Shown here piece after piece: positions 32,190 through 37,255 of a DNA stretch of 37,255 nucleotides (position 1 is its first letter; every line of letters starts with the position of its first letter). Made by a program: the position numbers and the translations under genes. A model generated the notes under the pieces. That model was not told the origin of the DNA, made no database searches, and saw only the letters and a list, made by a program, of their open reading frames with translations. The stretch lies in contig CALXTN010000016.1 of NCBI GenBank assembly GCA_944391405.1, positions 1 through 37,255 on the forward strand. Direction: 5' to 3'. This DNA is from an uncultured Alphaproteobacteria bacterium. Its GTDB lineage: Bacteria; Pseudomonadota; Alphaproteobacteria; RF32; CAG-239.

Positions 32190-32219
32190 GGGCAGAGCGG
32201 TAAAAACCGCTCAACGCCC
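32190..32219 (-). promoter_or_regulatory. Structured rpmD-rplO spacer
   Basis: GAGCGG / CCGCTC (6 bp, 6-base loop) is capped by an outer GGGC / GCCC pairing across a small internal loop. No U-run follows on the minus strand, so it is not a terminator. It could stabilise RNA or act as a translational control site for rplO; this is inferred. Confidence 0.5.
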
Positions 32220-32227
32220 GACTGCAA

Positions 32228-32413
32228 TTATTCTTCAACTTTAATGAGGTGAGCTACCTTATTAATCATACCTCTAACAGCTGGAGTATCTTCCAAAACA
32301 GAAGTTCTACCAACTTTGTTTAAGCCCAAACCTTTCAAAGTAGCAATTTGCTCTTTGCCGTGACCGATGGAACTTTTAATTTGAGTAACTTTAACAGTCT
32401 TTTTAGCAACCAT
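32228..32413 (-). CDS. rpmD: 50S ribosomal protein L30
   Basis: A 61-aa protein of normal length. [16 protein letters not shown], then [33 protein letters not shown], is the canonical L30 pattern. It starts 2 bases after the rpsE stop. Confidence 0.97.
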   Translation of the reverse strand: MVAKKTVKVTQIKSSIGHGKEQIATLKGLGLNKVGRTSVLEDTPAVRGMINKVAHLIKVEE

Positions 32414-32415
32414 GA

Positions 32416-32982
32416 TTAAGCCTCCTCTTTTTCCATCTTAACGTTAGAAGTATTTTCGCGGCGACTTACGATATCACCAACTTTTTTGCCACGTTTAGCA
32501 GCTACCATACGCGGACTGCTGATAGATTGAAGTGCAGCAAAAGTTGCTTTAATCATATTATAAGGGTTATTAGAGCCCAAAGATTTAGCAACAACATCTT
32601 GTACACCCAAAACTTCAAATACAGCACGCATAGGGCCACCAGCAATCACACCAGTACCGGCAGGAGCAGTTCTCAAAACAACCTTACCAGCACCAAAGCG
32701 ACCAGCAATATCGTGGTGTAAAGTTCTGCCTTCACGCAAAGGAATGCGAACCATGTTCTTTTTAGCTTCATTAGTAGCTTTAACAATAGCTTCAGGAACT
32801 TCAGCTGCTTTACCGGAACCAAAACCGATACGACCTTTTTGATCACCTACAACAACCAAAGCCGCAAAAGACATAGTACGACCACCTTTTACAGTTTTAG
32901 CTACACGGTTTACGAAAACGAGTTTCTCAACCAATTCTTCTTTTTTATCCGCCTTATTATGACGTTCTAAAGATTGTGCCAT
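32416..32982 (-). CDS. rpsE: 30S ribosomal protein S5
   Basis: A 188-aa protein. The N-terminal double-stranded-RNA-binding-like domain has [20 protein letters not shown] and [16 protein letters not shown] (about 25-60). The C-terminal domain has [20 protein letters not shown] and [13 protein letters not shown]. Needed for decoding accuracy. Tightly spaced in the spc cluster. Confidence 0.98.
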   Translation of the reverse strand: MAQSLERHNKADKKEELVEKLVFVNRVAKTVKGGRTMSFAALVVVGDQKGRIGFGSGKAAEVPEAIVKATNEAKKNMVRIPLREGRTLHHDIAGRFGAGKVVLRTAPAGTGVIAGGPMRAVFEVLGVQDVVAKSLGSNNPYNMIKATFAALQSISSPRMVAAKRGKKVGDIVSRRENTSNVKMEKEEA

Positions 32983-32991
32983 GATAACCTC

Positions 32992-33354
32992 CTAAAATTT
33001 CAACCCGGCTTCACGGGCAGAATCTGCCAGAGCCTTCACGCGACCATGGTAAACATAGCCACCACGATCAAACACAACTTCGCTGACGCCATTTTTAACA
33101 GCGCGTTCAGCAACTACTTTACCAACATACTGAGCAGCTTCAATATTAGAAGATTTAGTAATATTGGCTCTTACTTCCTTATCCAAGGTAGAAGCAGAAG
33201 CAACTGTAGCACCTTTAGCGTCATCAATAACTTGCGCATAGATATGTTTTCCGCTACGAAATACAGACAATCTCATCTTTCCATTCGCAGCAGCTCTCAA
33301 AGCCGTTCTAACACGAGCTTTTCTTTTTTCATATAATTTCTTTGGTGTATTCAT
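32992..33354 (-). CDS. rplR: 50S ribosomal protein L18
   Basis: A 120-aa 5S rRNA-binding protein. It shows [21 protein letters not shown] and the conserved end [28 protein letters not shown]. Located between rplF and rpsE as in most bacteria. Confidence 0.98.
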   Translation of the reverse strand: MNTPKKLYEKRKARVRTALRAAANGKMRLSVFRSGKHIYAQVIDDAKGATVASASTLDKEVRANITKSSNIEAAQYVGKVVAERAVKNGVSEVVFDRGGYVYHGRVKALADSAREAGLKF

Positions 33355-33365
33355 TGCTTTACATC

Positions 33366-33902
33366 CTATTTCTTCTTACCTTCTTTACGACGTACATATT
33401 CGCCATCAACACGGATACCTTTTCCTTTATAAGGCTCAGGTTTTCTGTATTTGCGAATTTCAGCCGCAACTTGACCTACTAACTGTTTGTCAACACCACT
33501 AACTTTCAAAGTTGTAGGAGTTTCACAAACAATAGTAATGCCATTTGGTGTTTCAAACGGAACATCGTGAGAAAAGCCCAATGTAAGAACTAATTTTTTA
33601 CCTTCCATACGAGCTTTATAACCCACACCGTTCAACTCAATGCTCTTGCAGTAACCGGCACTTACACCTTTTACCAAAGAGTTAATTTGAGCTCTAGTTG
33701 TCCCCCAAAGAGTTCTAGCCGTACGACTTTGAGAGTGCGGAGTAACAACAATTTTGCCTTCATTGAGTTCAACACTAACGTGAGAATCATCATAAGCAAA
33801 GCTTAATTCACCTAATTTTCCTTTAACGTTAACAACATTCCCATCAATGGATGCGCTAACACCTTCCGGGATAATTACAGGATATTTTCCAACTCTTGAC
33901 AT
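33366..33902 (-). CDS. rplF: 50S ribosomal protein L6
   Basis: A 178-aa protein with two repeated alpha/beta domains. It begins [14 protein letters not shown] and ends with the typical [25 protein letters not shown]. Eleven bases downstream of rpsH. Confidence 0.98.
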   Translation of the reverse strand: MSRVGKYPVIIPEGVSASIDGNVVNVKGKLGELSFAYDDSHVSVELNEGKIVVTPHSQSRTARTLWGTTRAQINSLVKGVSAGYCKSIELNGVGYKARMEGKKLVLTLGFSHDVPFETPNGITIVCETPTTLKVSGVDKQLVGQVAAEIRKYRKPEPYKGKGIRVDGEYVRRKEGKKK

Positions 33903-33913
33903 CCGCTATCTCC

Positions 33914-34312
33914 CTAGAAAACTTGGCACAAGATTTCGCCGCCAACATTAGCTTTTCTGGCTTCGTTATCACTCATAACACCTTTCGGAGTAGAAACGAT
34001 AGAAATACCGAGGCCATTATAAACTCTAGGCAGGTCTCTAACACTGGAATATACACGACGTCCCGGAGTGGAAACGCGATAAATTTCAGTAATTACACTT
34101 GTACCCTCATGATATTTTAATTGAATACGAAGTTCATCAACACCAGGACGAACGTTAGTCTTTTCATAACCAGCGATATATCCTTCTCTTTTCAAAACTT
34201 CCAATACATTTTCACGCAAGCGAGAAGCAGGTGATACAACATCACTTTTCTTCGCTCTTTGTGCGTTTCTAATGCGTGCGAGCATATCGCCCAAAGGATC
34301 AGTCATAGACAT
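33914..34312 (-). CDS. rpsH: 30S ribosomal protein S8
   Basis: A 132-aa 16S rRNA-binding protein and, in other bacteria, translational repressor of the spc operon. It begins [16 protein letters not shown] and shows [33 protein letters not shown] and the final [13 protein letters not shown] is 8 nt before the ATG at 34312; an in-frame ATG at 34306 is an alternative. Confidence 0.98.
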   Translation of the reverse strand: MSMTDPLGDMLARIRNAQRAKKSDVVSPASRLRENVLEVLKREGYIAGYEKTNVRPGVDELRIQLKYHEGTSVITEIYRVSTPGRRVYSSVRDLPRVYNGLGISIVSTPKGVMSDNEARKANVGGEILCQVF

Positions 34313-34324
34313 AATATCATCTCC

Positions 34325-34630
34325 TTACCAGCTTGATTTTACCAAACCAGGAATTTCACCGAAACTAGCCATTTGTCTTAATTCAACACGGCTAACACCG
34401 AACTTCCTGCTAACACTACGAGAACGACCAGTAATTCTGCAACGATTTCTAACTCTAACCTTTGAAGAGTTACGTGGTAATTCAGCCAACTTCAAAGTAG
34501 CCTGAAATCTATCTTCTTCAGGAGCATTTTTGTCATTGGCAATAGCCTTCAACTTGGAGCGAACGTTTGCGTATTTCGCAACCATTTTCACTCTTTTCAA
34601 GTTTCTGTAAACTGAACTTGTTTTTGACAT
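34325..34630 (-). CDS. rpsN: 30S ribosomal protein S14, zinc-free form
   Basis: A 101-aa protein. The C-terminal [21 protein letters not shown] lacks the paired CxxC motifs of the zinc form and the length is that of the zinc-independent type. Usual position between rplE and rpsH. Confidence 0.97.
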   Translation of the reverse strand: MSKTSSVYRNLKRVKMVAKYANVRSKLKAIANDKNAPEEDRFQATLKLAELPRNSSKVRVRNRCRITGRSRSVSRKFGVSRVELRQMASFGEIPGLVKSSW

Positions 34631-34644
34631 CGTAAAATCTCCAC

Positions 34645-35184
34645 TTATTTCTTATATGGTAAGTTGAAAGATGTAAGAAGGAATTTAGCTTCTTCATCAG
34701 TTTTAGCAGAAGTGCAGATAACGATATCCATACCTCTAACCTGTTCAACTTTTTCATAGTTAATTTCAGGGAAAATAATTTGCTCTTTAATGCCAAAAGC
34801 AAAGTTACCTCTTCCATCAAAGTTCTTACCAGAAATACCATGGAAGTCTCTGATGCGAGGAAGAGCCATATTAATCAAGCGTTCAAGGAATTCATACATT
34901 CTGTCAGAACGTAATGTTACTTTACAACCGATCGGCATACCTTCTCTTAATTTAAAAGTAGCGATAGATTTTCTGGCTGTAGTTACAACTGGTTTTTGAC
35001 CAGCAATCATTGCCATTTCCTCAACAGCATTATTAAGCTTTTTCTTGTCTGTAATAGCGTCACCAACGCCCATATTCAGAACAATTTTAGTCAACTTCGG
35101 AATCTCATGCGGGTTCTTGTAACCGAACTTTTCCACAAGAGCCTTCTTAATGACATCATTATATAAAGTTTCAAAATTTGTCAT
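34645..35184 (-). CDS. rplE: 50S ribosomal protein L5
   Basis: A 179-aa 5S rRNA-binding protein at the central protuberance. It shows [15 protein letters not shown], the [25 protein letters not shown] segment and [16 protein letters not shown]. An in-frame TTG at 35187 is rejected because GGAG lies 8 nt before the ATG at 35184. Confidence 0.98.
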   Translation of the reverse strand: MTNFETLYNDVIKKALVEKFGYKNPHEIPKLTKIVLNMGVGDAITDKKKLNNAVEEMAMIAGQKPVVTTARKSIATFKLREGMPIGCKVTLRSDRMYEFLERLINMALPRIRDFHGISGKNFDGRGNFAFGIKEQIIFPEINYEKVEQVRGMDIVICTSAKTDEEAKFLLTSFNLPYKK

Positions 35185-35195
35185 CAAATTATCTC

Positions 35196-35510
35196 CTAAT
35201 TATCGATTACTTCACCGGATTTCCGAGCAACACGCTTTTTAACACCATCAACAACTTTATAACCTACTTTAGAAGGTTTACCATCAGCTGTCAATGCTGC
35301 CACATTAGAAACCTGAATAGCTGCTTCTTTAGTAACAATACCGCCAGGATTTGTTTGACTTGGTTTTGTATGTCTTTTAACGAGGTTAACACCTTGAACA
35401 ACAACTTTACCTTCTTTCGGCATAGCTTTCAAAACTTCACCTGTTTTACCTTTATCATCACCTGCGATAACGATTACTTTATCACCTTTTTTGATTTTCA
35501 TTTTGCTCAT
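35196..35510 (-). CDS. rplX: 50S ribosomal protein L24
   Basis: A 104-aa assembly-initiator protein with an N-terminal KOW motif ([22 protein letters not shown]). Its ATG overlaps the rplN stop by one base (TAATG), implying coupled translation. Confidence 0.98.
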   Translation of the reverse strand: MSKMKIKKGDKVIVIAGDDKGKTGEVLKAMPKEGKVVVQGVNLVKRHTKPSQTNPGGIVTKEAAIQVSNVAALTADGKPSKVGYKVVDGVKKRVARKSGEVIDN

Positions 35511-35878
35511 TACAAAACCTCCGGCGCTAAAGAAATTATCTTCATAAATTTTTTCGCACGCAACTCTCTGGTTACCGGGCCAAAGATACGAGTACCTATT
35601 GGTTCACCATCTTTGTTAACCAAAACAGCTGCATTGCTATCAAAACGGATTACACTACCGTCTTTACGTCTGATGTCGCTAGCCGTTCTAACGATAACTG
35701 CACGTTGAACGTCGCCTTTCTTTACACGCCCTTTAGGCATAGCATCTTTAACGGAAACGATAATAATGTCACCGACTGAAGCATGCATTCTCTTGGAACC
35801 ACCAAGAACTTTAATGCACTGCACCTGACGTGCTCCAGAATTATCCGCAACATCTAGGTTGGTTTGCATCTGTATCAT
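35510..35878 (-). CDS. rplN: 50S ribosomal protein L14
   Basis: A 122-aa protein of standard length. It begins [17 protein letters not shown] and carries the [26 protein letters not shown] and [13 protein letters not shown] segments. One-base overlap with rplX. Confidence 0.99.
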   Translation of the reverse strand: MIQMQTNLDVADNSGARQVQCIKVLGGSKRMHASVGDIIIVSVKDAMPKGRVKKGDVQRAVIVRTASDIRRKDGSVIRFDSNAAVLVNKDGEPIGTRIFGPVTRELRAKKFMKIISLAPEVL

Positions 35879-35895
35879 AATTCATTCCTTCCTAA

Positions 35896-36138
35896 TTAGG
35901 CATTTTCATTATTAGTTAACACAGTCCAAGTCTTAGTTTTGGAATAAGGTTTAGATTCGATAATAGAAACCTGATCCCCTTCTTTGAACTGATTATTTTC
36001 ATCGTGAGCAGCAAATTTCTTACTTTTCTTCACGATTTTTTTGTAAACAGGATGCATAACTTGACGCTCAACGCTGACAACGACAGTTTTATCCTGTTTA
36101 GCACTTACAACAACACCTTGAAGAATTCTTTTAGGCAT
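35896..36138 (-). CDS. rpsQ: 30S ribosomal protein S17
   Basis: An 80-aa OB-fold 16S rRNA-binding protein. It shows [35 protein letters not shown] and [13 protein letters not shown]. Normal order after rpmC. Confidence 0.98.
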   Translation of the reverse strand: MPKRILQGVVVSAKQDKTVVVSVERQVMHPVYKKIVKKSKKFAAHDENNQFKEGDQVSIIESKPYSKTKTWTVLTNNENA

Positions 36139-36149
36139 CTGTTTTTCTC

Positions 36150-36347
36150 CTAACTATTCTTCTTACGCTCTGTTAAAAGCGTATTGATTTGAGCTACTTC
36201 TTTACGAACTTTAGAGATATCAGAAGGTTTTTGGAGCTGACCAGTAGCCTGCTGAATGCGCAAACTTAATTGCTCTTTTTTGCATTCTACGAGTCTGTTT
36301 TCCAACTCATCATCACTCATAGCTCTCAAATCTTTAATTTTAACCAT
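36150..36347 (-). CDS. rpmC: 50S ribosomal protein L29
   Basis: A 65-aa helical hairpin protein near the exit tunnel. It shows [13 protein letters not shown] and the closing [16 protein letters not shown]. Overlaps the rplP stop by one base. Confidence 0.97.
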   Translation of the reverse strand: MVKIKDLRAMSDDELENRLVECKKEQLSLRIQQATGQLQKPSDISKVRKEVAQINTLLTERKKNS

Positions 36348-36775
36348 TATGCTTCTCCATTATCAGAATTCAAGCGTTTAACAAACTTGCTCTTAACTGG
36401 CAATTTTGCTGCACCTAACGCAAATGCTCTGCGTGCGGTTTCTTCATCAACCTCACCAATTTCGAACATAATGCGACCAGGTTTAACTCTTGCTACCCAA
36501 AATTCAGGAGCACCTTTACCTTTACCCATACGAACCTCGGCAGGTTTATCTGACACAGGAACATCTGGGAAAATTCTAATCCATAGTCTTCCGGCTCTCT
36601 TCATTTCACGAGTGATAGCGCGACGAGCTGCCTCGATTTGGCGAGCGGTAACGCGCTCCGGTGAAAGAGCTTTCAATCCGTATGAACCGAAACTTAACTC
36701 AGCACCGCCTTTTGCAACACCGTGAATACGGCCTTTATGTTGCTTACGGAACTTTACACGTTTTGGACTTAACAT
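36347..36775 (-). CDS. rplP: 50S ribosomal protein L16
   Basis: A 142-aa protein near the A site. It begins [16 protein letters not shown] and contains [38 protein letters not shown] and [15 protein letters not shown] little longer than the usual 136-138 aa at the C terminus. Confidence 0.98.
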   Translation of the reverse strand: MLSPKRVKFRKQHKGRIHGVAKGGAELSFGSYGLKALSPERVTARQIEAARRAITREMKRAGRLWIRIFPDVPVSDKPAEVRMGKGKGAPEFWVARVKPGRIMFEIGEVDEETARRAFALGAAKLPVKSKFVKRLNSDNGEA

Positions 36776-36790
36776 TTTAAAACCTCATTC

Positions 36791-37255
36791 TTACTTTTGT
36801 TCAGCCAATTTCTTGTCTTGTGCCATTGGATCGTGAGCCATAATCTCACCTTTGTAAATCCAAACCTTAACGCCGCAAGCACCATATGTGGTGTGAGCAG
36901 TTGAAGTAGCATAGTCAATATCAGCACGAAGAGTGTGCAAAGGCACTCTGCCTTCACGGTAATATTCAGTTCTTGCAATTTCTGCACCGCCTAAACGACC
37001 AGAACAGCAAACTTTAATACCTTCGGCACCAAGACGCAAAGCAGACTGCATAACTCTCTTCATTGCACGACGGAAAGCAACACGTCTTTCCAATTGTTGA
37101 GCAACAGAATCAGCAACCAACTGAGCATCCAGTTCAGGCTTTCTGACTTCCAGAATATTTAATTGAACTTCAGAATCAGTCAACTTTTGAATGTCTTTTC
37201 TCAACAACTCAATGTCTTGACCTTTCTTGCCAATTACAACACCTGGTCTTGCTGA
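36791..37255 (-). CDS. rpsC: 30S ribosomal protein S3, 5' part cut by the window edge
   Basis: The open frame runs off the right edge; 154 residues from the C-terminal side are present. The visible start [18 protein letters not shown] is the KH domain with its GxxG loop (GKKG). [20 protein letters not shown] and [11 protein letters not shown] follow. The final [15 protein letters not shown] is a short basic tail. Upstream rplV, rpsS, rplB and others are expected outside the window. Confidence 0.97.
   Translation of the reverse strand, partial: SARPGVVIGKKGQDIELLRKDIQKLTDSEVQLNILEVRKPELDAQLVADSVAQQLERRVAFRRAMKRVMQSALRLGAEGIKVCCSGRLGGAEIARTEYYREGRVPLHTLRADIDYATSTAHTTYGACGVKVWIYKGEIMAHDPMAQDKKLAEQK

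Noticed and set aside
34533..34841. Minus-strand frame spanning the rplE-rpsN junction
   Set aside because: It lies out of phase over two intact ribosomal protein genes.

Overview
The window reads as a chromosomal segment of an AT-rich, Gram-negative alphaproteobacterium, probably host-associated. Gram-negative identity follows from an autotransporter beta-barrel and a periplasmic Spy-like protein. Alphaproteobacterial identity is inferred from the GroEL, DnaK and ribosomal protein sequences and from a dnaK promoter that matches the alphaproteobacterial heat-shock (sigma-32) consensus exactly. No tRNA, rRNA, insertion sequence, integrase or CRISPR array was seen. No gene-free stretch exceeds about 240 bases.

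Layout. 1-2.6 kb: a short uncharacterised ORF, then dnaK between two clear terminators, with no dnaJ beside it. 2.6-3.8 kb (minus): a Spy/CpxP-like periplasmic protein overlapping a HExxH zinc-peptidase-like protein. 3.9-5.3 kb: UDP-glucose 6-dehydrogenase. 5.3-11.2 kb (minus): a secreted protein made almost entirely of MORN_2-type repeats, a small membrane protein, and a large ankyrin/Cys-rich/autotransporter surface protein. 11.3-13.2 kb (minus): groES-groEL. 13.3-14.3 kb (minus): a membrane-anchored glycosyltransferase-like protein.

14.4-27 kb is the accessory core, with five ABC exporter half-transporters. Three are in tandem on the plus strand, joined by 4-base ATGA overlaps. Two are on the minus strand and form a separate subfamily with an insertion in the ATPase domain. 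Among them lie a 77-codon ORF whose end is folded into its own terminator, a 534-aa orphan protein with its own promoter and terminator, and an HD-domain phosphohydrolase. The second and third tandem exporters share a 536-bp perfectly identical ATPase segment inside otherwise diverged genes, which points to recent gene conversion.

27-31.6 kb: a consensus promoter that runs straight into a terminator (possible tiny RNA), a GNAT acetyltransferase, a degenerate subtilisin-like protein with an ankyrin-leader domain, a bacterial PH-domain membrane protein, an N-formylglutamate-amidohydrolase-like protein, a HIT-like fragment and a uridine-kinase-like P-loop protein.

31.6-37.3 kb (minus): the S10/spc ribosomal protein operon from rpsC (cut by the window edge) to rplO. 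It ends at a terminator after rplO instead of continuing into secY.

Intrinsic terminators (GC hairpin plus U-run) and sigma-70-like promoters with 16-17 bp spacers are easy to recognise here, so most transcription units can be delimited. Several start codons were moved from in-frame TTG/GTG codons to downstream ATGs that have a proper Shine-Dalgarno sequence.
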